From Miscanthus floridulus (taxonomy: Eukaryota > Streptophyta > Magnoliopsida > Poales > Poaceae), in contig NC_089593.1 of NCBI RefSeq assembly GCF_019320115.1, forward strand, positions 17,158,870-17,222,869: a DNA stretch of 64,000 nt, in the 5' to 3' direction. Numbering within the stretch: position 1 is the stretch's first letter; each line of letters opens with the position of its first letter. Positions 1-12,600 of the stretch are shown here, piece by piece. Under the pieces are notes generated by a model. The model searched no databases, was not told the DNA's origin, and saw only the letters and a program-made list of their open reading frames with translations. The translations under genes and the position numbers were made by a program.

Positions 1-955
1 ATTTGTATTTCTATGCTAATGTGTTGTAGCTTGGTTGCCATAACGATGATCTGTTCTCCGTCCAATGTACCTTTTTTTCAAACTTTGCATCTCACTTCTA
101 TATTGTTGTACTTGTCTTATTAGATTTTATCTCTTGTTCCAATGCCGTGCATATACTATATCCCATCTTATCAATTTATCGTGATAGGCCATACTGCTAC
201 GTAGCTTGCTCCGCTTTCGTAATTGACTTGACATAGCACTGCGTTGCTGACTCTAGTTTCGTAGCCCTGAACTATAGGCCAACTTTTTGTAGTCTGAGAC
301 GACGTGCGTGTACATGCAGCTGTACCAAATTATTTGTACTACTAGTATATAAATTGTGCTACATAAGGAACCTCTGTATCCCAATCCAAAAGACGTACAA
401 TATGGGTTTTTACACTACTCACCCTTCTTTTTAGTTTTGCATGTATTCAAACCACTAGATAGTTGACAGTGGACATCCATCGACAGTAGCCTGATATTTT
501 ATTGATTCATCTTTTTATGTCCGTCATTAGGATCATTTTTGCAGCTGATTTCTTAACTACTTTATTTGATACTTATCTCTTCTAATAGTTCAATATACGT
601 TGGAATGTTACTCCGTATATTTCTTTGGTCGTCATGTTGTTCACTGTTCACCATACCTAACCTTTTTTATTTACTAGTTAAAAATTTTTAGAGTACATGG
701 TACTATTCATTTTCTGAATTTTATATTCCACCGTTGTTACACACATCTTTTAGTACTGCTTTAGAGTTGGCCGCAGACCCAACCTCCCCATTTCGTGTTT
801 GTTCTTCTCCATTCTCGCCCATTCCCTCCTGCTTGTGGTCAGTTCCCGTGTTTTCTTTTCCATCCACCTTTGCAAAGCTTCCTCTCTTTTCGTTTCAAAT
901 ACCATTGTTCTAATTTCAACTACATAATCCATATTTTGTAGATTTTACTTTCGTC
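1..955. other. AT-rich upstream region, no gene seen
   Basis: This stretch is AT-rich, with no long open frame and no recognised repeat. A 60-codon minus-strand frame near 750-932 has no recognisable motif and I treat it as chance. The region may hold the promoter and 5' UTR of the split host gene that follows. Confidence 0.4.
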
Positions 956-1102
956 ATGTCGTCCTCTGGTGCACCTTTATCTGGTAGTTTAGAATCGTTT
1001 TCTTCTAGGAGCAACAACATCGGCTTTTCGTCTGGTGCTGGTGGTGTCAACGTCAATGAAGCACTCAAGCTTCTCTCTGATGTCATTTTTCACTTTGCAT
1101 AG
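956..1102 (+). CDS. Possible first exon of the split host gene (Ser/Gly-rich)
   Basis: An ATG at 956 opens a 48-codon frame rich in Ser and Gly (it begins MSSSGAPLSGSLESFSSRSN) and ending at TAG 1100. The composition and the phrase NVNEALKLLSD look coding, and it lies just upstream of better-supported exons on the same strand. I see no strong GT donor inside it, so its joining to the 1411 exon is inferred. It could instead be an upstream ORF or a remnant. No function is recognised. Confidence 0.35.
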   Translation: MSSSGAPLSGSLESFSSRSNNIGFSSGAGGVNVNEALKLLSDVIFHFA

Positions 1103-1410
1103 TATACTACTTTCTGCTTTATATCATACTGTCATGAACTGTCGTGCCCCTACATCACAGTCTCTAGAAATCTCCTTTTTAGTTCCATATTGGCCTTTTT
1201 AGTAGTGCCGTTTCACATGCCCTTTTTATTAGTACCAATTTATATATCCTAACATTATCACCTGTATGGTACACTTGTTTTTAGCATGGTATAGTTTTTC
1301 ACTTGTTTGCTTACACTGTATATGTGTTAATCATTTTCATTATTAATGTTTTGTTTCTTGAAACTGTGATGGTAGTTGGAGATTAAGACTTTTGTAATAG
1401 TTAGCTAGTA

Positions 1411-1524
1411 GCCCCCAAAAAGAAGTTCTTAGTTACAAGAACAGAAAAATTCCTTTAGAGGGAAGGATGCATGGGTTTAGTTAGTGCTGCACTTCATCTT
1501 GTCAAGAACGACATGTATGCTTTG
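1411..1524 (+). CDS. Host gene exon
   Basis: The exon probably starts after the AG at 1409-1410 and ends at the GTAAGT donor at 1525. It reads as a lysine-rich start, a TAG at 1456-1458, then a clean block from ATG 1471 ending ALHLVKNDMYAL. Phase 0 at its 3' end matches the next exon. If 1471 is the true start, the upstream TAG is harmless. Confidence 0.5.
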
Positions 1525-1899
1525 GTAAGTTCAGTTTAAGTGCATTGCAGTTTGAGCTTTTGGTGAAAATTGGCCATAACGGAAGCCCAACCTTCACACG
1601 TGATTTTACTGGCAAATATTGGTTGTCCCATTCACTGTTCTTGACACTATTAAGGCTTAATTATCGCTAAATTACAATATATGCTTTATAGATTTAATAA
1701 TTCATGAACCCTACTATATTAAATATGTAAATACGTTGTAACTTTATCGTGGAGTGCAATACATAATTAAGGACATTGTAGTGTAAGACAATTGTAAATA
1801 TCTCTTGATTCAAAGTTAATACACGCTAAATTTAATGTTGTAATCTATTTTCCGTAGAATAAGTATGGTATACACTATTTGAAGTTATGTATTTCTTAG

Positions 1900-2493
1900 G
1901 GTATGGAGCAGTTTGTTAGGTTTGATCGGAGGACACTGCTTGATATGGTCATGGGACTTTCAGGGTCTCATGCAAGTCCTGTATTTTCTGAAGTTGACTG
2001 TGGGGCTGCTGGTGTCAAGTTTTCTATTAAACTTGATGTTTCCAATTTGACTACCGCTAATGGAGAGCGTATCAATCATTTAGTTGTTCACAGTGAACCC
2101 TTCCTGAATCCTGCTCAAGTTGAAGCTAGTGCTATTGTGATGGCTTATAAGCATCTAGAGAACAATTATGGCATTCGCGTACTGGACTTTAGCAGTAGGG
2201 TCGCACAGAATTTGGAGAATAGTAATATATATTCGCTTGTGCAGGAAGCAATTGGCTCCCTGCAGTGTGCTTTAGTCCAGTGGGATTTGGCAATGGGTTC
2301 ATTTGAGAAATTTTCTCTCCATGTTCATGAGAATGAATTCTGTGACAATATCCGTGGACCACTTACCCCTAGGGGTAAGGTGTATGGTCTTATGAGTGAC
2401 TATTTGGCTACTATCCATATTAGCTTGCATGAGAAGACAAAAGACATACGATCAGGGCTTCATACAAAAATTGGCCAGTTGTTTGCTAGGAAT
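1900..2493 (+). CDS. Host gene exon, 198 codons
   Basis: The acceptor AG lies at 1898-1899 and the donor GTAAGT begins at 2494, with 198 open codons between (starting GMEQFVRFDRRTLLDMVMGL). The length, codon quality and clean borders make it the best-supported exon of the split gene. No family is recognised. Confidence 0.65.
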
Positions 2494-2610
2494 GTAAGTA
2501 CTTCATACAAGCCAGTTTCCAATCCCCGTGACTTTTTTTTCATTGTATAGTTTTGTACTGCTGTAGTAGAAAATACAGTTACCCTAAATTAGATATATTT
2601 TTCCTAATAG

Positions 2611-2907
2611 GGTCCTTTCCATGATGTTGTTCTGCCTTCAAAGGATATTCTGGACTATGTACTATCTTTCTATGGACTCAAGGCTGCTGAATATAGGAGC
2701 TCTCCAAAACCCAATGGTACAATCAAGAGTAAAGCTTGCATTGAATTTCCCTACATGGATAATTTCCAGTATGGTGGAAAGATGGCCATACCAGGACTAG
2801 CTTTTACATCAGATGAAGCAGCTGAGGAGGCAGCATATCAAGCTTTGTTGTTCATTGAGAGAAATTTCATCACCAAGGTTGTTGACTTCAATTATAGCCA
2901 GCCAGCG
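2611..2907 (+). CDS. Host gene exon, truncated by the CACTA insertion
   Basis: The acceptor is TTCCTAATAG ending at 2610. Ninety-nine codons follow, ending YSQPA, then TAA (2908-2910), which is also the left copy of the transposon target-site duplication. The segment SDEAAEEAAYQALLFIERNF resembles the last helix of a dsRNA-binding fold, but only weakly. Confidence 0.6.
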
Positions 2908-2910
2908 TAA
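2908..2910. repeat. Left target-site duplication (TAA) of the CACTA
   Basis: TAA directly precedes CACTAGTACAGAG at 2911. It matches the TAA at 15142-15144 that follows ...CTACTAGTG. A 3-bp duplication is the family rule. Confidence 0.85.
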
Positions 2911-2919
2911 CACTAGTAC

Positions 2920-3110
2920 AGAGACGGGCTTTACTCCCGGTGGGGAACCCCCTCTAGTCCCGGTTCCCCACCCGGGTCAGGAACCGGGACTAAAGGAGGA
3001 CCTTTAGTCCCGGTGGGTAACACCAACCGGGACTAAAGGTGCCTCCTGACATGCCACGATGGCCGGCACCTTTAGTCCCGGTTGGTAATACGAACCGGGA
3101 CTAAAGGTTT
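2920..3110. repeat. Left subterminal repeats of the CACTA
   Basis: Several copies of TTTAGTCCCGGTT-type motifs (also the variant TTACTCCCGG) alternate in orientation. Segments near 3000-3045 and 3065-3112 are inverted copies of each other and would form a hairpin. In this superfamily subterminal repeats bind the regulatory transposon protein. Confidence 0.8.
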
Positions 3111-3264
3111 TTTTCTTTTTTCTTTTCTTTTCATTTTTTTGTTTTCTTTTCAAAATAGGTTTTCGAAGTCGTATTGTACGCTGCTAATTATACATTTATA
3201 CGCGCATATAGTATGTTTCGGTTCAAGCACAATGAACGTATTAAATCACACAATTCAAGCATAG

Positions 3265-3267
<3 letters not shown>

Positions 3268-3313
<46 letters not shown>

Positions 3314-3346
3314 TGCATGCATCATGTATATATTTACATGCATGCA
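3268..3346. repeat. (AT)n microsatellite followed by a GCAT tract
   Basis: About 40 bases of alternating AT run from roughly 3268 to 3310. They are followed by ATGCATGC repeats to about 3346. The region to 3500 has no gene apart from the 3' flank of the protease-domain gene. Confidence 0.85.
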
Positions 3347-3499
3347 TGCATATGTGTATTTTACATTATATTATTTCATGTGCATATATTACAAAAGATT
3401 GCATTATAGTTGTTGTGACATAACAAGTTTCTTCTCATCCTCTAGCTTGGCTTCAATGGCAGTGTTGGGTCAAAGTAGAACTCGCCCTTGGAATCGATG

Positions 3500-6400
3500 A
3501 CCTGCTCATTAAAAAATCCGGCTATAGACTCTTGAATTGCTTTGATTTGGTCTTGCCGTATGACCTTTTCCTCCAACCATCGAGTCTACAGGTTTGAATA
3601 TATAGTGTATTTTTAACGTACTTTGAGTCTCTCTGTAGGAGTTCTTTGGGAGACCACCTTGATAAACTTGCAAACATAGTAACCACAGTAGTTGTTCCCC
3701 TGTTCCTGCCTCAGACACCACTTTACGAGAAAAAGATTTGTCATCCAATCTGGTGATCCGGTGAAAGCTATATGTTTAATTAATAAAGATGATGCGATTC
3801 AGGGGACTTACTTTCAATGGGATTACATTCAGTGGCGCTTTGCATTTTTCCATGTGTTGCTTCTCAATAAAGGTTTTCCAAACACTGCCCAATAAAAAAT
3901 TTGCCACGTCATCAGATATAGTTAATCATCATGTTTGTGTGTATATATAGTTGCTAGAGATCCCGAAATTACCTCTGGATAATATCTATCATATCTTGGT
4001 AGTCTTGTTGTGGTTTTCTCATCGAGTCATAGATTATCAAGTGACTTTTCACCAGATCGATGTCCATTAATATCCAGTGATTGCTGCAGGTGTTTATAGG
4101 ATATAACGCATAACACTCATTAATTAACTAGAATCAACATATGAGCCATTAAGGCTATGATCGACATGATTAACACTCACTTGAAGTTATAGGGAAAGAG
4201 TATATCCTTCTTGTGGCGTTGGTTCACTAAGAAGTTCATGAGGTTACTCTCTGACTCAGACTTCCAATTAGTCATTGGAGTAATTGGGTCTTTGAATACT
4301 ATATGGGGATCAACAAAACCAATTTCATTGCATCCTTCCTTTCTGAGCTCTGTCATTGTAAATCTGCATATATATAGTACTTGTTAGGATAATTTATATG
4401 CATATACACACATATGATGAGTTTAATAATAGATCGAAAGAATTATTACTTACAGGCAATAGCAGCTAATGATAACTTTGTCCAGAGAGGTCAGGTGGCA
4501 TAGTTGATGAAATTCTGCAAAGTCAACATACATAACATCATCGCCACGGAACCAATGTTCGTCTCTAATTCTGACACCAACGCAGAAGTCTCCACTGGTA
4601 GACGCCTGCATGTACCACTTGTTTAGCAGGTACATTTACGTCCCCAGATCAGATAAGGCTTGAGGGTTGTATAGACTCTGGCCTAGTACAAATTTTTTCT
4701 TCCAAATATCAACCTCCGCCGCACTCTCAATGTTTCCATCACCAAACATCTGGTAAAGGTCGAGACCAGTCTCATCAAGAAATTCACCAAGGTGATCCAA
4801 ATCGACATCCGGAGGTATGTTTGCCTGATGCATTAATCCTAAATTCGAACCATATTCATTACCAACAACTAGCGGGGGGATTGATTGGTGCGCTTGTTGT
4901 CCGAGTTGGGCAACTCCTTTCCCTGCCCGCTTCTTTTTCTGTGCCGCCTCAATTGACTTGGTGAGAGTGCGGTCATAGTCTGATAACGTTGATTTGGACG
5001 GCTTACGAGATTCCCGCTGTTGATGCTGGTAAGAAGTCACTTTTTTTCTTAAAATATCCGGAGCTACGAAGAAGTATGGTTTCTCTGGGTTTCTCCTTGC
5101 TTCTTGATTCATTTTAAGTTTGTCATAGAATCTAGACATGTCTTTTTTATATGCATCAGTTCCTTCTTCCTTCTCTTCAGATATTATTTTGGGAATAGCC
5201 CTTGGTTTCACGGTGGCTTTCTTTGCAGGCGGGGACTGGTTCTTCGTTTGAGGGGCTGGCCTCTTGCTAGGCTTCTTGGTAGGCGGGGGCGGGGGAGGCG
5301 TTGGAGACCTCCTTGGAGGTGTTGGCAGCGGCGTTGGAGACCTCCTTGGAGGTGGCGGCTGCGGCGTTGGAGACCTCCTTGGAGAGGGTGTGGATGCAGC
5401 CTCGTCTTCCAACACAATGTCATCGTACAGAGCACTATGATGATCTGGCGATTGAACAATTGGATTTAGGTTGGGGGAGGATCTGCTACAAAAAAAGGAA
5501 TGACATATTATTATGAGCAGATTGTTAATTATTTAAGCCAATACAAATTAATGATGTAGTGTTTTTATCCGCACGTACCTATGGTGAGGTAGTTCAGGAG
5601 GAGGTGGAGCCGACATCCCTGGAATGATGATGTAGCGCTTGCGCCATAGAATGAATGTCTTCTCCGCTTCTCCTAGAGTCTTCTCACCATCACCTCCAGG
5701 AATGTCAAGAGGCAAATCACTAAAACCTTTTTCAGCTTTATCTACCGAGATGGTGGCATATCCTTCTTGGATTATATTCCCATGAATCCTTGGTGTCTTG
5801 GTTCGGTCGATAGGATTAACAAGACCGATAGCCACCTTGATTGTGGAATTCTCCTTCGGAATGTGTAGCTCACACGTTGTACAAGGTTCAGTGACGTCAT
5901 CCACAGGGAAGCGCAGTCCTGTGTCCCCTTGATTTGGTATCTCCGTGGAAGCGCAGCTGCTTTTCAACTGAACAGATTGGCTAATGTTGATTCCTGGCTC
6001 TGATGCCTGCTTGCTTGCACTCACTGCTATTTGCACTTGCCTTTTGATTTCCTCCTGCATTCTCGCTTCAAGGTTTTTTTCCCGCTCCTGTGCTTCACGC
6101 ACCGCTTCCTCCAACCTCTGGAGCCGTTGTGCCTCTTCTTCCTTCTTTCTCTGGCGACTTCTGTAGGAAGGTCTGTCCTGAGGGAATCCATGCTCCCACG
6201 AGACACTTCCTTTGCCTCTAGTTCGGCCACCATGTTCAATAGTCCCGATGGCGTATGTCAGCTCATCCTTATCTCTGTTGGGCCTGAACGCACCACTAGC
6301 AGTAGCTCTCTGAGCATAAAACAATCTTTCTGCTGCTTCTTGCAGTCTTGCGCCATAAACGCACTTCCCTGTCTCCTGGTCTAGTGTTCCCCCATGAGCG

Positions 6401-7349
6401 AAAAACCAATTCTTTGCACGTTCTCCCCACTCGAGTGATTCTGGTCTGATACCCTTGGCAAGAAGGTCTGCTTCCATTTTGTTCCACTTCTTAATGGCAG
6501 TCGGGTAGCCACCTGATCCCAAGGTATGGTGGTATGTCTTCTGTTGGGCATTACGTTGGTTCTTTATCACCCGACTCACACCCTCTTCCGAAGTCTTGTA
6601 CTGTACAAACTCATCCCAATAGGGCCTCTGCTTTGAGATCGGGCCTGGGACAGTAAAATCTGGTGCTATGTTCTTCTTGACATACGTCGTGTATAGGTGT
6701 TTCTTCCAAGTCTGAAACTGGGTGGCCATCTTCTTCATTGCCCAATCCCTAACTCGCTCCTTCAATTCATCACCATCTATTATATCATCATAATCATCTG
6801 TTTGGAGCGTGAAATGTACCAAGACATCATTCCAAATTAACGCCTTGTCACGATCGGAGACAAAACTGATATGAGGAGCATTGGTCTTCTTCTTCCATTC
6901 ACGGGTACTAATCGGGAGCCGGTCCCGTACAAGGTAACCACAGTGGTGCACAAATTTCATTTTATTCGGCCCCCCCGGTTCTCCTGTATCCACATTGAAC
7001 TCCGAGATGATGAAGCGACCCTCCAATGGCTTTTTGGGACCTCGAACATTTTTACTCTTCGTTGTAGTTGTTGATGTCGATCCAGAGGGCTACAAAACAT
7101 AAACATTATTTTTAATGTCATGAGCACACATAAGACATATGATAATATATATATATATAGCTAATAATAAAAAATATATACTTGGCCAATATGTTGTTGC
7201 TCATTTTGTTCAAGAGCTAAGTACTGACTCCCGTCATCTACATCCTCTTGCACGTTATTTTTAGCACCATCATCGCCGGCAACTTGAGTGCCAGTGTTGA
7301 TCAAATTCATCATCAACTCCTCCTCATCCATATTTCTCGGGTCGGCCAT
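3500..7349 (-). pseudogene. CACTA second gene: DUF-type transposon protein with C-terminal Ulp1/C48-like protease, interrupted by a stop
   Basis: Exons on the minus strand are 7349-7182, 7089-5579, 5485-4454, 4363-4181, 4083-3973, about 3889-3811 and about 3722-3610, all with GT-AG borders. The N-terminal 550 residues are acidic, then basic with a long coiled-coil stretch rich in Glu, Arg and Gln. Next comes a proline-rich segment (PTPPPPPPTKKPSKRPAP). The C-terminal exons carry the peptidase C48 (Ulp1) layout: a conserved WYM...DEHWFRGDD block, HW for the catalytic His (exon 4083), an Asp in YDSMRK, and NNYCGYYVCKF with the catalytic Cys (codon at 3685-3687). An in-frame TAA at 4636-4638 separates the protease part from the rest. 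The gene would encode a transposon protein of unknown action, and the protease role is inferred from motifs only. Confidence 0.7.
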
Positions 7350-8949
7350 CTAGCTTCAAAAAACAAAACCAATATATAGTACGTCAAATCTTTGCTTATT
7401 ACATGCGTAAAATCTACAAACAATATGCATTATTAAATCTTGCCCCTCGATCACGGACGCAATTCGCCACACTAGGACGAACTACGTCGGTACTAGGGCG
7501 AATTAGGGCACGAGAAAGGGCGGTGTGACAAGAGTGGCGGTGCTCCACTCCGCCGTATATATGTCTGTACACATGGGTGAACGAGGGCGGCGGTGCTCCG
7601 CCGTATACATAGAAACGCATGGACGAAATGCATATGAATACAAATGACGTATATATACGTGTCGACGCGGTGGCCGGTGTGCTGACGACGATGACGTGAG
7701 GCGGGCCGGCGTGCTGACGACGACGACGACGTGAGGCGGGCCGGGGCGGTGTCGGTGCGTGATGTTGTGATCCTATGTACCATGTGATCAACCATGTAGT
7801 CATTCATCATATGAGAAAATTCTATGTTAATAATATAAGTATAAGTCATTATGAAATGTAAGTATATGTGTCTTATTGCTCATATAACCATTACTATTTC
7901 CGAAATGATAAGAATTTATTTTCTTCTTCTACAGGCGATCTCTGATGCTATGATATAAAGTTTGAAGATAGTCTTCCCGGAAAAAAATATGTAATGCTCA
8001 TATTACTTTAGCAACATTAATATATTATATCTGTATATTCAAAGTTCACAAATGAAGAAACATGTGATATTTTTGATAAACTAAAAAACGCTTAGTTTAC
8101 AAACTGGGTATCAAAATTGAGTTCCTATTTGACCATTATATATCCTACAACAAATCCTTCAAAAAAAAAGACCCTACATGAATATATTTGGATAAAATTT
8201 CGTTAACAAACATTGATCTATGAAGATAGAAAAAATTCTTCTATTGAAACTGCATCTTGAAATAATGGCATATCATATAGTGATGAATATATGGCGGTTG
8301 ATGGGCTGGATCATTAGCGGATGGTTCGTAGCGTTGTTTCCAAATAATATATAGCGTGTTTATTATACAAGCCATGGATTTACATCGATCTAATTAATTT
8401 CTAAAGTAATTTCATTGGTGATCCTAAATTATACTTGTCATTTAGAGTTCCAAATATTCAAAACTTGCCTTAAGATATGTTTTTATTTAAAATCATTTAG
8501 AGTTCCAAATATTCATTTTTAGTTTCTAGATTTTGTGATTCAAAATTTGGAATTTTCAATCGACCTCGACCGTTGACATGGCTTACACCAAAGTTGTAGT
8601 TTTCGACGTGATCTATAACTCGGCAGTGGAGGGCTCGGACGAATGTACAAAGAGATCGACGAATATATCACCTCGAAGCTCGGCAGTGTACGTACTGGAG
8701 GGCCTCGGGCCGGCGCGGTGGGGCAACGCGCGGTGGAGGGCCTCGGGCGCGGAGGAGGGCGCGGTGGAGAGCCACGGGCAAGCGCGGAGGAGGGGCACGG
8801 GCGCGCGCGGTGGAGGCCGCACGAGGAAGAAGACGGCGGCGCCGGTGTCACGGAAGGCGAACGGACGCGGCGCGAGGAAGAAGAGGGCGGCGGTGTTCGA
8901 CGAGGAAGAAGACGAGCGGATCGATCTGCCAGGCGCTGGAGGTTATATA
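7350..8949. other. CACTA internal region without a clear gene
   Basis: This stretch lies between the protease-domain gene and the hairpin array. It contains a GC-rich part (7440-7760, and 8680-8930 with CGG-rich low-complexity sequence) and an AT-rich part between. Open frames here exist on several strands at once and are Arg/Pro-rich, as expected from GC-rich noise. It may hold the promoter of the minus-strand gene ending at 7349. Confidence 0.5.
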
Positions 8950-8952
8950 GCA

Positions 8953-9216
8953 GAGGAGAATTACTCCCGGTGCCAGCCACCAACCGGGAGTAAAAACCCT
9001 TTACTCCCGGTGCGTATTACCAACCGGGAGTAAAGGTACCTTTACTCCCGGTGCGTGTTACCAACCGGGAGTAAAGGTATACCTTTACTCCCGGTTGGTA
9101 ACACGCACCGGGAGTAAAGGCTTTTTTTTGGCGGGCCACGAAACTGCAGCCCACCTTTACTCCCGGGTGGGCTTCCCACCCGGGAGTAAAGGTGGCCTGC
9201 AGTTTCGTTTCCCGCC
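8953..9216. repeat. Internal foldback array of CACTA subterminal-type repeats
   Basis: Repeated TTTACTCCCGGT units occur in alternating orientation. Two inverted repeats stand out. The arms 9039-9077 and 9082-9120 are perfectly complementary over 39 bases with a TATA loop. The arms 9130-9171 and 9175-9216 are complementary over 42 bases with 3 mismatches and a 3-base loop. Such sequences would form very stable hairpin RNA if transcribed. Their place mid-element rather than at the ends is unusual. Confidence 0.85.
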
Positions 9217-9671
9217 TGTTTTAAGCAATAGTCTTGTTAAATACAATAGAAATGCAATAGTTTTTATTAAATACATAGTAAATTAAATAAAAGGCATAAA
9301 ATTATTTTGTTAAAAATATGAATTTTATTTTTGTTTATTGCACATAGGAAAAATCGATAACCTAACTTTTTTTATTTTTTGTTAGAATTATAAAACATAA
9401 TGTAACTAATATTTATTATTTCGTTAATGCAAAAATGTAGTGTTTAATTAAAATTATTAAAATTATTGGTTTTGGACAGGAAATTTGTTTTCACATCATT
9501 TTAACGTTAATATTTTAATATTTCATCACTCAGTATCCTAATTTACCTTTTTGAGAGAGAAATCCCACCAAATCAAACATTGATTTAATTTGAAACATGA
9601 CATAATAAACATCTGAATTCACAATTATTACATAATATCTCAAACACACACTATATTAAATCACTATATCA
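9217..9671. other. AT-rich spacer 3' of the transposase gene
   Basis: This AT-rich DNA has no open frame of note. It probably contains the 3' UTR and terminator of the minus-strand transposase gene ending at 9672. Confidence 0.5.
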
Positions 9672-12600
9672 TCAAGTGGGCACAGCAGTGAACTTCTTCT
9701 TTACGTATGTCCCTTGGTTATGATCGCTTCGTAACCATGGAGTGTCCTCATCATTTACCAAGATGCTAGGGTCTTTGTTCACTTTGAAGGGCGGAATTCG
9801 GTCATCCTTTTCATATTCTTCTGACATGTCCGACTTGTCCTCAATTCCCACGATGACTCTTTTCCCTGAAAGAACTATGTGGCGCTTTGGCTCTTTGGTT
9901 GAGTCATTATCGTTTTTCCCTCTTTTTGGTTTGGTAGACATATCATTGACATAGAACACCTGATTCACATCCTTGGCAAGGACGAATGGTTCGTCTTTGT
10001 ACCCAATATTACTAAGGTCTACTGTTGTCATTCCATACTCGTTGTCTACTGTTACCCCGCCTCCGGTCACCTTGACCCATTGGCACTTGAACAATGGGAT
10101 CTTCAAAGTAGGTGCATATTCTAGTTCCCATATTTCATCTATGCGTCCATAATATGTCTGCTTATTCCCATTCGGGTCTGTGGCATCTATGCGGACACCA
10201 CTGTTTTGGTTGGTACTCCTTTTATCTTGGGCTACTGTGTAGAATATGTTCCCATTTATCTCGTACCCTTTGTATGTGACGATATGCCATGATGGTTGCA
10301 TAGCCAATAAATACAGTTGCTCATGGATGCTCTCATCACCTTGACATTTTTTTCGCAACCAACCGCCGAAAGTTTCCATGTGCTTATGCGTAATCCAAGC
10401 TTCAGTCTTCCCTGGAAACTCGGATCGTAAGAGATCCTTGTGTGTCTCAATATACGGATCTACCAAAGAGGAGTTCTGTAGAACTGTGTAGTGCGCTTTA
10501 TTGAAATAATCATCATCCGTACCAATATATGTTTTCCTCCCTAGTGTCCCCTTTCCGCTTAGTCTCCCCTCATGTCTCGATTCAGGAACACCAATCGAGT
10601 CAAGGTCGGGAATAAAGTCAACACAGAACTCAATGACCTCTTCTGTTCCATAGCCCTTGGCGATGCTTCCTTCTGGGCGAGCACGGTTGTGAACATATTT
10701 CTTCAGGACTCCCATGAATCTCTCTAAGGGGAACATGTTGTGTAGGAACACAGGACCGAGAGTGAAAATCTCCTTGACTAGGTGAACTAGGAGGTGTGTC
10801 ATAATATCAAAGAAGGAAGGAGGGAACACTAACTCAAAGCTGACGAGACATTGAACCACATCATTCTGTAGTTTAGCTAGATCAGTTGGATCAATTGCCT
10901 TCTGAGAAATTGCATTGAGGAATGCACATAGCTTTACGGTGGCTAGACGTACATTTGGAGGTAGAATTCCTCTTAATGCAACTGGAAGTAATTGCGTCAT
11001 GAGAACGTGACAGTCATGGGACTTTAAGTTACAGAATTTCTTCTCTGGCACATTTATAATACCCTTTATATTCGAGGAGAATCCAGATGGTACCTTGATG
11101 TTGTTTAAGCATTCAAACATGATTTCCTTCTCCTCTTTGCTTAGAGTGTAGCTAGCAGGACGTAAGTAATGGCGTCCATCATCTGTCTTCTCTGGATGCA
11201 GGTTGTCTCTTTCTCTCAAACAACGCAGGTCCTGTCGTGCTTCAAATGTGTCCTTAGGCTTTCCATACACACCCATAAAGCCTAGCAGGTTCACACAAAG
11301 ATTCTTCGTCAGGTGCATCACGTCGATCGAGCTACGGACCTCCAGGACTTGCCAATAGGGTAGGTCCCAAAATATGGACTTTTTCTTCCACATGGGTGCG
11401 TGACCGTTAGCGTCTTTCGGAATAGGTTGGCTTCCATGTCCTTTTCCAAAGACGACTTTCACATCATTGACCATATCGAGTACATCCTCACCGGTTCGGT
11501 TGCGAGGCTTGGTCAGGTGGTCTGCTTTCCCTTTAAAATGCTTACCTTTCTTTCTTACGGGGTGATTTGCAGGAAGAAATCGACGATGGCCAAGGTACAC
11601 GACCTTTCGACATTTTTTCAAGAATACACCTCTAATATCACCGAAGCAGTGTGTGCATGCATTATATCCCTTGTTTGACTGTCCTGAAAGATTACTTAGA
11701 GCAGGCCAATCATTGATTGTTACGAACAACAATGCTCGCAGATCAAAGTGTTCCTGTTTGTACTCATCCCACACACGTACACCTTCTTTATTCCACAAAA
11801 TGAGAAGTTCATCAATAAGTGGTCTCAGGTACACATCGATGTCATTGCCAGGTTGCTTCGGGCCTTGGATGAGCACAGGCATCATAATGAACTTCCGCTT
11901 CATGCATAACCAAGGAGGAATGTTGTAGATACTTAGAGTAACAGGCCAAGTGCTATGACTACTGTTCTGCTCTCCAAAAGGATTGATACCATCTGTACTT
12001 AAAGCAAACCTTAAGTTTCTTGCGTCATTTGCAAACTCCGGGAATTCTCTGTCGATTGCTCTCCACTGGGACCCATCAGCAGGGTGTCTCAACATATTGT
12101 CTACCTTACGGTCTTCTTTGTGCCATCGTAACAATTTTGCATGTTCTTTGTTTCTGAACAGACGTTTCAAGCGTGGTATTATAGGAGCATACCACATAAC
12201 CTTGGCAGGGATTTTCTTACGTGGACGTTCGCCCTCAACATCACCAGGGTCATCTCGCCTGATCTTATACCGCGACGCATGGCATACCGGGCATGCATCC
12301 AATTTCTCGTACTCTTTGCCACGGTATAGGATGCAGTCATTAGGACATGCATGTATCTTCTCTATTTCTAGCCCCATAGGACAGACAACTTGTTTTGCTT
12401 CGTAGGTAGTGGCGGGCAATTCATTGTACTTCGGAAGCATCTTCTTTTGGATTTTTAGTAACTCTCCAAATCCCTTGTCAGATACACCATTCTTTGCCTT
12501 CCATTGCAGCAATTCTAGTGTGGTTCCCAACTTTTTCTGCCCTGCATCACAAGTTGGGTACAACAATTTCTTGTGATCTTCTAGCATCCGCTCGAACTTG

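Noticed and set aside
8540..9033. Overlapping open frames on both strands in GC-rich DNA
   Set aside because: They are Arg/Pro/Gly-rich, overlap each other in several frames and have no motif; they arise from low-complexity CGG-type sequence.
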